From assembly GCF_963675165.1 (NCBI RefSeq), contig NC_087388.1:2148800-2212799 (forward strand): DNA of 64,000 bases, written 5' to 3'. Below the pieces are notes generated by a model. That model was not told where the DNA came from. It saw only the letters and a program-made list of their open reading frames with translations, and ran no database searches. The stretch is from Halichondria panicea. Taxonomy: Eukaryota; Porifera; Demospongiae; Suberitida; Halichondriidae. Shown here piece after piece: positions 22,220 through 34,132 of this stretch. The translations under genes were made by a program, and so were the position numbers. Each line of letters begins with the position of its first letter. Position 1 is the first letter of the stretch.

Positions 22220-23294
22220 GCCTAGAAAATAAATGTCACTACTTGGTTAGGAAATTTCGATGAGAGTATGCTACCGAAGATTACTATGAGTTTGGGCCTG
22301 TATAACTGCACAAGTGACAGTACTAGGCACATGCAGACGAGTGATAATCATCCAAAGATAATGCATTTATTGCTTGGAAACCAAAATGCAAGTTGAGTAT
22401 GTGCATCAATCAATCAATCAATAAAGAAAGGGGTCACCACAATAGGCTTTACAGCCTCTCGAGGTGCTCCCTGCTGCACAAAAAGGACACTAAAACGAAA
22501 TGTTTACTTTATATGAGGTGTAACGTCTAAGTGCTGACTGACATGGTCAAGCTAGGTAGTGCAGCTTACAATGTAGCGGGTGAAGTGTTTCACTGGAAGA
22601 GCTATTAATTTTTGTATGAATATCTGTAGCATGAATACTTGCAAGAGTAGTGACAGGTGATGTGACCTTGTTGACTGATTTTAATACGTTATAATGGTTA
22701 TTGAAGCAAAAACAGTCGATCTTGTGGAATATCTGACATGCATGGGTGTTAGTTAAGTGGTTGCTTTGTCAACTAGAAAGTTGCATGTAGCAACAAAATT
22801 AAAATTCTCCCAGTTGAAGATGAGTTAAAGGGAAAGAAGATGACTAAAAGACAGACTCTATAACACCAGGAGAGCTCGCAGAAGGTTACTTAAAGATGTT
22901 GTAGAGAACCGGCAGACTTGACAACCAGCAACCCGTTTTGAAACTGGATAGTTCTGTAGGCAAAACAGTGTGTGCTTGCTTTGTATCATGCATGCTATAT
23001 ATATAGGTGTATCAAAAGAGAAGAGAAGTGTGACAACCGTTTTGAAACCAAAATAACACAAGTACAAGAGCCTGAATAGGCTTAAATGGTGATGCATTCA
23101 CATCTATACGTGTGCAATATTCCGCTCAAAGCACTCACTCCAACACTGATGCTTGTTCATTGAATGATGACTGCTAAAATATTATAGTTATTACCCATCA
23201 GAAGAGTTTGACGTCGATCATAATATTGGGCAACAAGTTAGTTATTGCAGGCGCCCCTGTGCAACATGCCCTCGTGCTAGGCAACGACTAATAC
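22220..23294. other. Duplicated non-coding region
   Basis: Alignable with 58080-59330; no gene in either copy. It has an ATCA microsatellite at 22409-22420. A ~70-bp piece at 23222-23280 (GGGCAACAAGTTAGTTATTG) recurs at 32220-32268 and marks a further dispersed repeat. Confidence 0.45.
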
Positions 23295-24283
23295 CAGGAG
23301 TGTATGAAGAGGAGTATCCAACAGGCTGTAGCAGTTGTAGTGTAAACCAGGTTAGGGTATGAGTATGTCATACCACGTCACTATCAGACTGCATCTTAAG
23401 TGGGTGCGTAGGTGTAGTGGTTAATTAGTTAAAAATGATATCAGCATACACACTTGTGGTTGTACCTCCAGCCCACATTTAATTTTATTCATGGCTACTC
23501 ACTGGTGTTAAGGATGGCTCAGCCACATGGTGCACAGGGCATCATATCTTTGTGATTGTGATATATTAATGGATAAAATTTAGTAGGAATGTAGTTTTGT
23601 ACGAAATGTACACGCTTAAAATGTTTGGAGGTCATGTGACCTTCAGCGATGTCGTTACAGTATGATTAAGAAGATAAAAAAGGAGGATTAGAAACAAGTG
23701 TAGCCACACCCCCAAATTTTTTTATAAAGTACAACTCAGTTTTATCATTTTTGTGGTGCACGCCCGGATATGATGCGTATCATTTACAGGTGCACAGAAA
23801 TCAGGAAAACTGTCGCATTTTCTATTTAATACCCTCTACTTAAATATGCGTATTTCAATTTTCCGCTTCACCGAAAATGATAGACATCATATCCAGGCGC
23901 CATAAAAATGGTAAAACTGAGTTGCACTTCACAAAAAAATTTGGGGGTGTGGCTGCACTTGTTTGTATTCCGGAAATTGTAAAGTTGTATATTTCACTGT
24001 AGCTCCACCCCTGAAAGTCACATGACTTTAAAAACACATTCAACATGTTCCTTCATTATAAGACTACATTATTGCAAAGTTTCATCAGTTTATATGTAAC
24101 CATCCAAAAGATATAATCACATATACAAGAAATCCACAATAAATCCCAATAATTAATTGAGCCATCCTTAACAACACTGAGTAACAGTTTACACAACTAC
24201 AAGTGTTAGTGACGGATTCAGTCCGAGATGTACGTAGAATGGAATGTGCGTGGGAGTCGCATACTCCTCTTCATACACTCCTG
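23295..24283. mobile_element. CAGGAGTGTATGAAGAG MITE with a palindromic element inside
   Basis: Outer ends match the 296-bp element at 7864-8159. It is interrupted at about 23504-24175 by an element whose ends are GTTAAGGATGGCTCA and the inverse, plus an inner inverted pair (CCACACCCCCAAATTTTTTT at 23704 and its inverse near 23930). The open frame 23855-24046 on minus is a by-product of this palindrome. Confidence 0.6.
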
Positions 24284-24718
24284 ATAATACTTACATACAT
24301 AATAAGTGGTGGCATCAGCATTTTACATTCAATTGTACAGGAAAGCAAGTCGATCAACTAAGTGTGTGGATATTTTTCATTATATCGCACACCCAGAAGT
24401 ATTATTGCACACTTGTTATTGCACACTCTAAGAAGTGCTTCTTATTTGGAATAAACACAGTTTCATGCATGTGACTTTATTATTTTATTTGTGTGTATCT
24501 GTTCAAACTTATATCATAAACAGTGAAACGTTTTCAACAGTGAGAGAACAAGAAAAACAATAGTTTACACACTTACACAATACAATGCATATCAGTCTCT
24601 TTCATGATGTTCTCTGATGCTTTCGATGCTCTATTCGATCACTTCTTCGCTCTTTTGCAGTGAGGCTGAGGGTGAATTCCATTAAAAATTCACTTCCCAC
24701 AACTAGTGCAAAGGGAAA

Positions 24719-25213
24719 TACTGTATATAGCGGGTAATTTTTCGTGGGGTAAAATATTTGTTATTTTCGTGGGCAAGCTGACCTCCACGAAATGTTAACG
24801 TAGGCGTGGCTTACCGGAACGTAGGAATGCAGTGCAGGCAACGAGACTAAACGAAATTTTTACTCACGAAAACCACCGTTTCTCGAGTTGAACGAATTTT
24901 TTGCCCCACGAAACTTACCCGGTATACGGTAGTCTATACAATTGATTGGTTGGGAAGGTGGGATATAAGTAAAAAAGCAGATTTCATCCACTGCATTTTT
25001 ACACAGCCATCATATACCGCATAGCGACTGATTTCGTGGGTTAGCAATCCTACACGAAAATTAAGTCCAAGAAAAATTAGAATTATCTGCTATAACGTGC
25101 AAAAATTAAAGACGTGGCTTCCGGTAAGCATTCATTCCATGCACGAACATTGTGCAACAAAATACTTTTAGAGGCCATTCGACAAAATATAAGTGCCTCA
25201 AAAATTATACGGT
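24719..25213. mobile_element. Two TACCGTATAGCG-family MITEs
   Basis: Element one is 24719-24933 (ends TGTATATAGCGGGTAATT and the inverse ACCCGGTATACGG). Element two is 25015-25213 (ACCGCATAGCGACTGATTTC to TTATACGGTA) and resembles the inverse of the member at 21392-21633. Neither codes. Confidence 0.6.
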
Positions 25214-26246
25214 ATTGCATTATACTGATGCATGCCTATATATGCTCTATTGCACTGCAATCATTATTATGGTTGCTATGGTAGTGATGCAACATGCCAT
25301 TAATACAGAGCACTGAGTTGCTTTAATCTGCCCACTCACTGGGCAACAGTTGCAATCATAACCTAAGCTATAATTTGCAGCAAACAAGCGGCTCCTATTC
25401 TACTCTTGAACAAAGCGAAAGGAACTTTAGGAAGAAGCCAAAGCTAGAATCCCAGCACTTCCATACATCCAGCTCCTCCCCCATGCAGCCTTGCATCAAA
25501 AAAGCACAGCACACTGCCCAAAAAACAAGGGTCTCCTACTACTCTCGAACAAAGCCAAAAAATAAACTAGAGCTTCTCTCTTTCATTCTAGTTCTGTTAT
25601 TATATTACTAGACAAAGCATCTAGCTACAATGTTATTACATGTGTATCTTCTTGTAAATCACAATACAATGTACAATGTTGTAGTTTGTAGCCCAGAGCA
25701 ATCTATAGTACCGGTACTGTAGCTCATAGTTCCCTGCTAAATACACTCAAATGGGATCTAAATACCTTATAGTTATAGCCAATAGAAACGGTCAGTCTTT
25801 TCCATTGCAAACGACATTTATACCCAGTATTGTACCAATAGAAACAAAATGTGTTTATTTACTTTCTATAGACTAAAAGCACTAGCTGTACAGTCGTATA
25901 GGAGACTATTATAGAGCTATAGCTATAATAGCAGAAATTATATATATACACTCAAGGCATTTTATTTACATGCAGCCACCTGGAACCCTATTGTCTTTGC
26001 ATAATTATACTCCATACTGTCAGCGTGAGCCAGCTTGAGTTTCAGTGCTTGTCAGGTGCTCTAGATCTATGTAACACTCTGGGTCCCAATGTATGTCAAA
26101 GTCTCACTATATATTACTGGCTTTCAAAGCTTCTCCTAGGATGTACCAGCATTTAAATTCGTTGATGCTATAATTATTATTTCCATGCATTCGCATAGGT
26201 TGTGAGACGCTAAAAATTAGACTGCAATTTAATACATGTAGGTCTA
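25214..26246. promoter_or_regulatory. Upstream region of ZNFX1 copy 2
   Basis: About 390 bases upstream of the start (25860-26246) are strongly conserved with 59980-60907 upstream of copy 3, apart from an insertion in copy 3. This suggests that promoter and 5' UTR were duplicated with the gene. A possible 5' UTR acceptor (GCATAG/GTTGTGAGACG near 26200) is conserved, so a non-coding first exon is possible. No core promoter motif is clear. Confidence 0.4.
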
Positions 26247-29200
26247 ATGGATCGTAAACGAGGTAGAGGCGGACCCAGAGGAAGAGGAGGTGGGAGAGGA
26301 GGGTCCCGATCGAAACAAAATGGTGCCCAGGGGGAGGGAGCAACATACGGCAGCACCCACTATTTTGGGGCTCGTGGTAGAGGTAACGGCAGAGATCGCG
26401 GTAGAGGTAGTCGAGGGAGGCCCAGAGACTCAACAACGAGAATGGAAAGACCTCCTTTAAACTATTTCACATGCGGTGACATTGAAGATTTATCTCAAGC
26501 TGACAATCAAACAGTAATTAGGCGAATTACTCAGAATGAGAATGGGTTTTTGAATGCCTTCAAGCACGACAAGTTCTTGAAATCACCGACAGTTTTGAAA
26601 CAGTTAGTGAACATTGTGTACAAGTTATCTCAGTCTAGTGACACTCAGACTGCTTTGCGTGTTCTAGCTCAACTATTCAGCTCCAGTGGTGAATATTCAC
26701 TCTTCATGTTCCAGCTGCAACTGCTTATTAGTGAAATAAAACTGTCTATGAGAGAAGGAAACCTTCAATCTTTGTTTTATCTCACTGAAGTGGGAAAGTT
26801 TTGCTTTGAGAAAATTCCAAAAACCGTACAGAACACATTTCCGATTAAGGAAATCAAAGTAACAGTTGAAAGCCTCACAAAGTACAACAAAGGTAGTGAA
26901 AACAAGCAGGTCACTCTGGAAGGCATTGAACAGAACTTACTTGAACTCCAAATCCAGCACCTGGCCTTTGAGGAAGAGCAAGTTAAGCTAAAACCCAAAC
27001 CAATTCGGCAAATTGGAGATGATAATCTTGAGCCACCGGAAGATTTTTCCGCACTTCCTATTTTACCTGTCCCTAATGAAATCAACCAGTTTGCCACGAG
27101 GCCATATCTCAGGCCAAATATCATCAAAGGAGAGTATCGCAGCTGGGAACACTACCTGGACGTTCAGTTCAGACTTCTTCGTGAAGATTTCGTCGGTCCT
27201 CTTCGAGAAGGAATTGCTGATTATCTTCATAATCCAACACAAAAAGGAGGTGATGTCCGTGTGTATCGCAACGTGACAATTCAGCAGCCAGTGTGTCTTA
27301 CCATGGGCATCGGTTTTGAAATTTCCTTCAACATGCAAGCATTTCGTAGAATTACTTGGGAGTATACCAAACGACTTATCAATGGATCTCTCTTGTGCCT
27401 TTCAACAGACAACTTTCAAACAATTGCCTTTGCATCAGTAGCACAAAGAGAAACAAAACAACTTGAGAAAGGTATTGTTACTGTGAAATTTGAAGGCTCT
27501 GTCAATGGATTTCAGCTCCACTCCCAAACCAAATACACAATGGTTGAGTCTGTAGCTTACTTTGAAGCTTATCGTCACGTTTTGGAGAAGCTTCAAGGAG
27601 TTCGTAAAGAGCATGAGATCGATATGATGCCTTTTCAAAATTACATAGTCAACTGCTCGTTTGACAACATCCCCCTTCCACGGTATCTCAATCATTTCGG
27701 CCGTACCATTTTTGATTTGAAAGGAATAATTGAAATCAAAAGCAAGCTCGCAAGCTCAAAAGTTGATCTCACTGAAGCATCTTCTTGGCCTGATGCAAGT
27801 GTCACAGATCTTGACCCCTCACAGATGAGAGCACTACAAGCAGCTCTCACTCAAGATATTTCCGTCATTCAAGGTCCCCCGGGCACTGGCAAAACGTACG
27901 TGGGAATGAAAATCGTCAAAGCTTTCTTAGCAAACAAGAAAGTGTGGGATCCACAGAAGACCACACCAATTTTAGTTGTGTGCTATACAAATCATGCACT
28001 CGATCAGTTCCTTGAAGGAATCAGAAGCAATGAAATCGATGGCAAAGCTCCAAACGTGACAAGAATTGGAGGACGCTGCAAAAGTGACATTCTTCAGGAA
28101 TGCATCCTTTTCGAAAAAGTAAATAAAGCAAAAGCAGACCAAGCAATACCAAATAGAGAATTCAGAGAATATAAAGAAGCCACACATTGCATGTTGGAAA
28201 AAAAGGATCTTATAATACAACACCTGGAAACAATTCATCTGTCAAATCACAAAATTTTACGAATGGAACGCTTGCGTCTTTTTATTTCATCAAGTCACCG
28301 TAACCAGCTTATTAGTTATGTGTACACTAAAAATCCGATTGAGCTGTGGTTGGGATTGGGGTATGAAGACCCAAGTGATGAAATGCAAACAACGGAAGAA
28401 CTTCAGGTTGCTAAAGCTTTTCAACCAGAGTTATTAGAAGATGATGAATTAGAAGATGATGAATACACTGAAGTCCAGATGATACAAGACGATCGACTAG
28501 TTGAAGGGAACGAAGTCGTGTACAAGGCTCCAGAAGAGGAAGAGTGGAAGAACGTAAAATGGACAAGAAAAAAGAAAAACGATGGTGACTGGCAAACAGT
28601 TCAAATAGCCGAAAATAAAAAAAGGAAGCTGATATACAAGCAACTTAATCATGGTTTGCAACCAATGGCTACTGATGAAGCTGCTAGTATCATCGACTTA
28701 TGGAGCTTAGACGGGATGCAGCGATGGAGACTGTACCTTTATTGGAGAGACATGCATGTCACCGACCTTAGACAGCAGCTGGAGCGTCAATCAGGGAAGT
28801 ACAAAACCGCCTGTGAAAGGTTTCAACTAAGAAAACAAGACGTGAATATGACAATTGTCCGAGATTCAGATGTAGTTGGCATGACTACAACAGGAGCAGC
28901 TAAACACAAATACATCATTAAGTCAATTCGACCAAAGATAGTAGTTATCGAAGAAGCTGCTGAGATTTTTGAGCCTCACATTTTCACTTCTCTGTCCCCA
29001 ACAGTTCAACAATTGGTTTTAATTGGCGACCATCAGCAGTTAAGGCCGAAGCCAACTTACTACGTGCTTGAAAAGAATTATGATTTCAATGTCTCGCTGT
29101 TTGAGCGCTTGGCAATGAACGGTTGTCCTGTACAAACACTAAGTATTCAGCATCGAATGAGACCTGAAATTGCCAGCTTGATTACTCCAGCCATATATAA

Positions 29201-31688
29201 AGAACTGCACAATCACGAATCAGTGTACAACTATGATCACATCCAAGGAATCGGTAAAAACCTCTTTTTCATCACCCATACTCAACCAGAACTAGCCGGA
29301 ACAGACGATAGACAAAGTCACTCAAATCCTCACGAGGCGAAATACCTAGGAGCTCTCTGTGACTATCTGCTGAAACAAGGCTACAAACAAGATGAAATTA
29401 CCATCTTGACTCTCTACCGAGGACAACTGCTCGAGATTAAGAACGTTCTTCAACTAAGAAAGGTCGATGGTGTGCGAACAGCTGTTGTTGACGACTTCCA
29501 GGGAGAGGAGAACCGGATCATATTACTGTCCCTTGTGCGAAGTAACAATGAACAAAGAATTGGATTTGTCGGAATTGAAAATCGTATTTGCGTTGCTTTA
29601 TCAAGAGCTAAAATGAGCTTGTTCATAATTGGAAATGTACAAATGCTTCGTGATAAAGTTCAAACTGTATGGCCTAAAATAATAGACAAGCTCAAAGAAA
29701 TGGACTGTATTGGTGAATCTCTCCCATTACATTGCCACATCCACCAAGACCAGAAGGTGAAGGCCCGAGTGTATAAAGATTTTATCAAATGTCCGGAGGG
29801 TGGATGCCAAAAAAAATGTAACGCTCGTTTGCCCTGTGGTCATGTCTGTCCTCGATTTTGCCACCCCTATGACATAGAGCATCGTGAGTACGAATGCTTA
29901 TTAAATTGCCGAAAGCAACTACCTTGTGGCCACATATGTAAACAAAAGTGTTATGAGTGCTCAGTCAGCTGCCAACCGTGCAAGGAAGAAGTAACAAAAG
30001 TTCTACCAGTGTGTGGACACTCAGAGAAGTGCACATGCTCTGATAATCTGCTGCTCTTAAAATGTTCAAAGATTTGTGGAAAAACGTTAACCTGCGGTCA
30101 TCTGTGCCAAGAAAAATGCTCTCAACCTTGCACTCCTCAATGTACTGTGAAATTGGACAAGGAGCTACCTTGTGGTCACACTGTCCACGATTCCTGCTAT
30201 TTCAAAGAAGAGCTAGTAGAGTGCTCCGTGCCTTGCGGTGCTTTGTTAGATTGTGAACATCCATGTACTGGAACCTGCTACACGTGCAAAATGGGACGTC
30301 TTCACATTGGCTGTAAGTCCAAATGCAATCGTACCCTGATATGTGGCCACCTCTGTGACTTTCCTTGCACATCAAGCTGCCCTCCTTGCTCCAAGCCATG
30401 TGCCAACTTTTGCACCCACAGGCGTTGCCCCAGGAAGTGCTTTGAACCCTGTGCTCCCTGCATGGAGCGTTGTGACTGGTCCTGCCCTCATTTCATCTGC
30501 ACCCAGCCATGCGGAATGCCTTGTAATCGACCTCCTTGTAATCAGCCATGTCGAAAGTATATGCGGTGCGGTCACAGGTGCATTGGTATTTGTGGAGAGG
30601 TGTGCCCAAAACTATGCCGCATCTGCGATGAAGAAGTAGTCACTGAGATCTTTTTTGGTACTGAAAGTGAAAAAGATGCCAGATTCGTTCTTTTGCCTGA
30701 TTGCAATCACATCATTGTTGTAGAAATGCTTGATCAATGGATGTCAACTGACAACAGTGTTCACACAGGAGAGTCCCAACAAATCGTGCTCAAAGTATGC
30801 CCAAGGTGCAAAACTCCAGTGAGAAAATGCTTCCGATATGGCAATGACATAAGGAGCAAACTGGCTGATGTGGAAGCTATAAAGAAAAAGCAGATGAGTA
30901 TAATTGACTTCATACGCCTACCGCTTGAATTAGCCAAGCTGAAACATGCTTTTAAAAATATTCACAGGCTAAATCGTCATGTTATTGCTGAAGAGCTTAG
31001 CTCAATCGAAGTGATGGTTGCAAGAAGAAGAAGGCTTAGCTCTATTTCAACCCTTTTCCCTCATATTGTGAAAGCCAAAATATTGTTTCTACATCAAATT
31101 GTTAAGACACACAATGTTTTAAATCAAATAGGAGGATCGGATTATTTTGCTACATTATCCTATCAACCCAGGATAGACAAAATTAAGAGAGATCTCAATG
31201 AACTCAAACAGTTTTTCATGCAAGAATTTCTATCACAGCAACAACTGTCTGACGCTGAAGCTGAAATGAGACGTATTTTTCTCTTAGCAAAAGCAACTGA
31301 GCTCCAAGCTATAATTGCGAAAGAGGATGATGATGAGTGCATCACTCAAACTGTTATTGAACTCGAAGAAAGTGGCTGGAAGTGTGAAAAAGTCACTGAA
31401 GAGAAGGAAGCAAGTTTTATCGAAAGAATAAAATCTTTGCGTGTCAAATATAGACTTATTAGCGTTTATGGCGTCTCAGATACTGCACAATTTATACTAG
31501 TCAAGGTTATTGGTTTATCTAAAGGCCGTTGGTACAAGTGCCCAAATAGTCACTATTATGCGATTGGCGAGTGTGGAGTCATGGAAACAGGAAAGTGTCC
31601 TGAGTGTAATGCAGGAGCGAGTCACACCTTTATAGCAGCCGGCAACGTACATGCCCTGGAAATGGACGGCTCAAAACATGCTGCGTGA
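26247..31688 (+). CDS. ZNFX1: ZNFX1-like SF1 helicase, copy 2, complete, single coding exon
   Basis: 1813 residues in one exon, close to vertebrate ZNFX1 (about 1900) but without coding introns. Layout: Arg/Gly-rich N-terminus (residues 1-70), helical region, UPF1-type helicase with Walker A GPPGTGKT (543-550), EEAAE in the Walker B place (about 902-906), GDHQQLRPKP (927), QHRMRPEI (968), VDDFQGEENR (1081) and VALSRAK (1116). About 280 residues of NFX1-type Cys/His fingers follow (1180-1460), then a helical linker and a C-terminal RZ-type finger (about 1766-1787). ZNFX1 binds double-stranded RNA and restricts RNA viruses in mammals; in nematodes it maintains small-RNA inheritance. All helicase motifs are intact, so activity is expected. 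The start is the first ATG, in CTAATGG, and is shared with copy 3. The protein stops about 20 residues earlier than copy 1 (TGA for TGG). Confidence 0.93.
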   Translation: MDRKRGRGGPRGRGGGRGGSRSKQNGAQGEGATYGSTHYFGARGRGNGRDRGRGSRGRPRDSTTRMERPPLNYFTCGDIEDLSQADNQTVIRRITQNENGFLNAFKHDKFLKSPTVLKQLVNIVYKLSQSSDTQTALRVLAQLFSSSGEYSLFMFQLQLLISEIKLSMREGNLQSLFYLTEVGKFCFEKIPKTVQNTFPIKEIKVTVESLTKYNKGSENKQVTLEGIEQNLLELQIQHLAFEEEQVKLKPKPIRQIGDDNLEPPEDFSALPILPVPNEINQFATRPYLRPNIIKGEYRSWEHYLDVQFRLLREDFVGPLREGIADYLHNPTQKGGDVRVYRNVTIQQPVCLTMGIGFEISFNMQAFRRITWEYTKRLINGSLLCLSTDNFQTIAFASVAQRETKQLEKGIVTVKFEGSVNGFQLHSQTKYTMVESVAYFEAYRHVLEKLQGVRKEHEIDMMPFQNYIVNCSFDNIPLPRYLNHFGRTIFDLKGIIEIKSKLASSKVDLTEASSWPDASVTDLDPSQMRALQAALTQDISVIQGPPGTGKTYVGMKIVKAFLANKKVWDPQKTTPILVVCYTNHALDQFLEGIRSNEIDGKAPNVTRIGGRCKSDILQECILFEKVNKAKADQAIPNREFREYKEATHCMLEKKDLIIQHLETIHLSNHKILRMERLRLFISSSHRNQLISYVYTKNPIELWLGLGYEDPSDEMQTTEELQVAKAFQPELLEDDELEDDEYTEVQMIQDDRLVEGNEVVYKAPEEEEWKNVKWTRKKKNDGDWQTVQIAENKKRKLIYKQLNHGLQPMATDEAASIIDLWSLDGMQRWRLYLYWRDMHVTDLRQQLERQSGKYKTACERFQLRKQDVNMTIVRDSDVVGMTTTGAAKHKYIIKSIRPKIVVIEEAAEIFEPHIFTSLSPTVQQLVLIGDHQQLRPKPTYYVLEKNYDFNVSLFERLAMNGCPVQTLSIQHRMRPEIASLITPAIYKELHNHESVYNYDHIQGIGKNLFFITHTQPELAGTDDRQSHSNPHEAKYLGALCDYLLKQGYKQDEITILTLYRGQLLEIKNVLQLRKVDGVRTAVVDDFQGEENRIILLSLVRSNNEQRIGFVGIENRICVALSRAKMSLFIIGNVQMLRDKVQTVWPKIIDKLKEMDCIGESLPLHCHIHQDQKVKARVYKDFIKCPEGGCQKKCNARLPCGHVCPRFCHPYDIEHREYECLLNCRKQLPCGHICKQKCYECSVSCQPCKEEVTKVLPVCGHSEKCTCSDNLLLLKCSKICGKTLTCGHLCQEKCSQPCTPQCTVKLDKELPCGHTVHDSCYFKEELVECSVPCGALLDCEHPCTGTCYTCKMGRLHIGCKSKCNRTLICGHLCDFPCTSSCPPCSKPCANFCTHRRCPRKCFEPCAPCMERCDWSCPHFICTQPCGMPCNRPPCNQPCRKYMRCGHRCIGICGEVCPKLCRICDEEVVTEIFFGTESEKDARFVLLPDCNHIIVVEMLDQWMSTDNSVHTGESQQIVLKVCPRCKTPVRKCFRYGNDIRSKLADVEAIKKKQMSIIDFIRLPLELAKLKHAFKNIHRLNRHVIAEELSSIEVMVARRRRLSSISTLFPHIVKAKILFLHQIVKTHNVLNQIGGSDYFATLSYQPRIDKIKRDLNELKQFFMQEFLSQQQLSDAEAEMRRIFLLAKATELQAIIAKEDDDECITQTVIELEESGWKCEKVTEEKEASFIERIKSLRVKYRLISVYGVSDTAQFILVKVIGLSKGRWYKCPNSHYYAIGECGVMETGKCPECNAGASHTFIAAGNVHALEMDGSKHAA

Positions 31689-32489
31689 AACAGCTAACTT
31701 TGTAAACATTGATTCACTATAGTTTGATAGACTTTATATAGTTTATGTAGAGTTTAGATCTTTGTGCATTATTAGACCTATATTATGCGTGTGTAGTTCA
31801 ACTGCATGCATGCATGCCATTGGATGTAGATCTATATATATATATATATTGTAGAAATCAATTTTTGTGCTATGGCTCAGTTTATCTAGATCTATTTGTT
31901 GCCCAGTGAGTGGGCAGATCAAAGCAATCCATTGCTCAGTATATGGCATGTTGTATCACTGCCATGGCTACCATATATTGCACTGTGTGTGCATGCAGTA
32001 GACTTCTTTAAGAGATATCCATTTGGGACTTATGCCCCACCATGCCACCCAATAACTCATTTGGTTCCTTTTATAGGCTACTACTTTTATAACTACTAGT
32101 GGGAAGAAAACCTAAACATTTACTATGGAATTCAGCAAAACTAATGAATAAACTAAATTCCTTCAAAACACATGTCTTTTATATGATTTATATGACCAGT
32201 CAGATGAGTTTAACGTCATTGGGCAACAAGTTAGTTATTGCAGGCGCCCTCGTGCAACATGCCATATATTGCACTGGATGACATTATATTGCTCCAGTGC
32301 CAGTCTGCATGGCTGGGCAATAACTATTACATAGAGATCATTATTATCAGGGTAAACTAAAAGTCAGGCATCAATTTTTGAAGCTGAGATAATTTGGTAT
32401 AGGAACAATTAGATATATGTGTGTCTACATGTGTCTTCCGAAGTATACGTAAATGTTGTGGACACCAAGTATTATAATTATAATAATCA
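31689..32489. other. ZNFX1 copy 2 3' flank, repeats only
   Basis: No gene. It contains a TA microsatellite (31833-31850), a segment at about 31896-31945 that is the inverse of 25310-25365, and the dispersed repeat at 32205-32268. Confidence 0.45.
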
Positions 32490-33000
32490 TTCTGAACAGG
32501 TAAGTTCAGATAATTAATGGTGTAGTGCCATAAATTAATGCTGGGTATAGCTTATAGGTTGACCACCTATATGTTTTGGTTATTGCAACAATTACCATTA
32601 TATGAGCATATGCAGGAATGCTGCTATTTCTAAATGTGAAGGACTGACTATAAAAGCAGTGTTAAAAGTTGCTAAGATTGGCCAGGGGAAACACCAAAAA
32701 GCGTGGAAACAATTCCTCACAAGAGGAAAACATGGAAGAAGATGAATTGTTGTCTTCAGACTGAAAATCAGAGTCGTGTGCTTAAATTCTTGCCTCCTCC
32801 AGCGGCCATGCAGCCGTTTAGGAGCTAACACCCCCATGTTTTGTCCCTAAAATTTGGCTGGGGATTCGAAAGTTAGTACCGGCCTATGCCAGTTGTATAC
32901 TTACAGCTGTTATTGAGAAAAACCCCCTACTACCCTATGAGGTCAATCTACCACTGAAGGTGAGTGCAGTGAATGTACTGTAAAGTCAGATTGAGATACT
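32490..33000 (+). pseudogene. Relic of the LRRC58-like gene in unit 2
   Basis: Two pieces survive. 32490-32610 matches intron 2 of the gene in unit 1 (AAGTTCAGATAATTAATGG, TATGTTTTGGTTATTGC), and 32910-32995 matches the end of exon 3 (CCCCTACTACCCTATGAGGT, then CCACTGAAGGTGAGTGCAGT). The leucine-rich repeats and exons 1 and 4 are gone. Between them, 32650-32880 is similar to the middle of the CCGG-targeting elements (8924, 16003) and to 41220-41265. Confidence 0.65.
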
Positions 33001-33474
33001 GATAACAGGCCCCACTGTGTGTACATGCAGTCCCTATAATTATACTTAACGTTAAGTACTAACTACTTATTTTCGTACAATTTATTGCCAAAATGATGTC
33101 ATGTAAATGTAGCTTGTAAGCTATAGCTTTGCTACGGTACTAAAACTACTCTATATATAGCAGCAATTGTTCCATATAGGTGTTCCAAATTAAAGGACAT
33201 GCACAAGCTATAATTATAGAAGATAGCTCTTTTACTGATGAAAGCACAACTTTACTCGTACAAGTATAGGTCTGGTATTGCAGTCCCACAATTTTTTTAG
33301 CATTATATATAGTCTTCGTGGTAACCATTCAAAGTTTTCGTTGATTATGTGATTGGGCAAGAGAACATACACGTGCTAAATAATTATTGTGAGTATCACT
33401 ATAATTATGTCAATATCACTGTACGTGAATGCCTAAAGTTGCTATACTGTATAATTATTATGATTACGAAAAAA

Positions 33475-33990
33475 TTAACAATTTATTGCACTCAAACTGA
33501 TGTAAATATTCCTTCCTTGCCTGTCAATGTGAAACCTATAATGCTCAGTGTCCACTTCTAGCAGATTTAAAATTGTTTGATAAGTGAGTGATAAATTCTT
33601 GTCCAATAGCTCAAAATCTTCCCAGCATTTGTCTGTCATTACGCACAATCTTCTGCAGTTGTTATCTGTGGAATCTTTGGTTCATCGCTGCAGATATTCT
33701 TGCAAGTCATTCTTGTAACTCGGATATAAGCAGCTCACAATGTGATAGTCATTCAGCCAACTTTTTCTAGTTGTGTCCACTAGTAACGTATTGTTGGTAT
33801 CATGCTCTTTTGAATTCATCTGCTGTTGCATTGCATCTATAGAACATGAGTGTTGTCGTTCAACTGCAGTTGTTTTCCTCACCGAGAACAAGTGCTTATC
33901 AAACTGAATTTGATATTTTCTGGTCTCAATCACATCCTGTCTAAAGTCGATAATAGAACCAGTACCATTTTTCATTTGATTGGCCATCAT
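33475..33990 (-). pseudogene. Gene m, copy 2, broken by a nonsense codon
   Basis: It aligns with gene m copy 1 from the start (ATG 33990 or 33987) to the end. After LQEYLQR a TGA stands where copy 1 has CGA (a C to T change at a CpG), and the frame then continues well conserved to the TAA near 33475 with only a few substitutions. A 102-residue truncated protein could still be made. The downstream frame is still recognisable, so inactivation is recent, or readthrough or allelic variation is possible. Confidence 0.65.
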
Positions 33991-34132
33991 AATTCTGTTC
34001 TGTCCACTCTGTGAATTTTTCTTTTTATACCTTACTGTGCATGGGCTTTCAGTTATTCCTCAAAGACTTATAGACTAATTCCTTTTATGGAAGTTTAGAC
34101 ACATTCCCACGTAACAGAGATCTATGGCTATA

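Larger units (their letters stand above)
20165..31690. repeat. Segmental duplication, block A (pairs with 56045-64000)
   Basis: Sequence from the synthetase relic through the ZNFX1 coding region is repeated in the same order and orientation at 56045-64000. Non-coding flanks are alignable by eye over several kb, with differences mainly from MITE insertions in one copy only. Examples: an element at 21392-21633 and one at 21826-22214 in A only; elements near 58451-59031, 59433-59700 and about 60206-60705 in B only. The duplication is therefore older than these insertions. Confidence 0.8.

Noticed and set aside
23855-24046. Minus-strand 63-codon frame
   Set aside because: It lies in the arm of a palindromic MITE and has no match in the duplicated block.
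26777-31345. Minus-strand and alternate-frame ORFs within ZNFX1 copy 2 (for example 30343-30639)
   Set aside because: They overlap a strongly conserved 1813-codon frame and match nothing. The Cys-rich zinc finger part produces open shadow frames.
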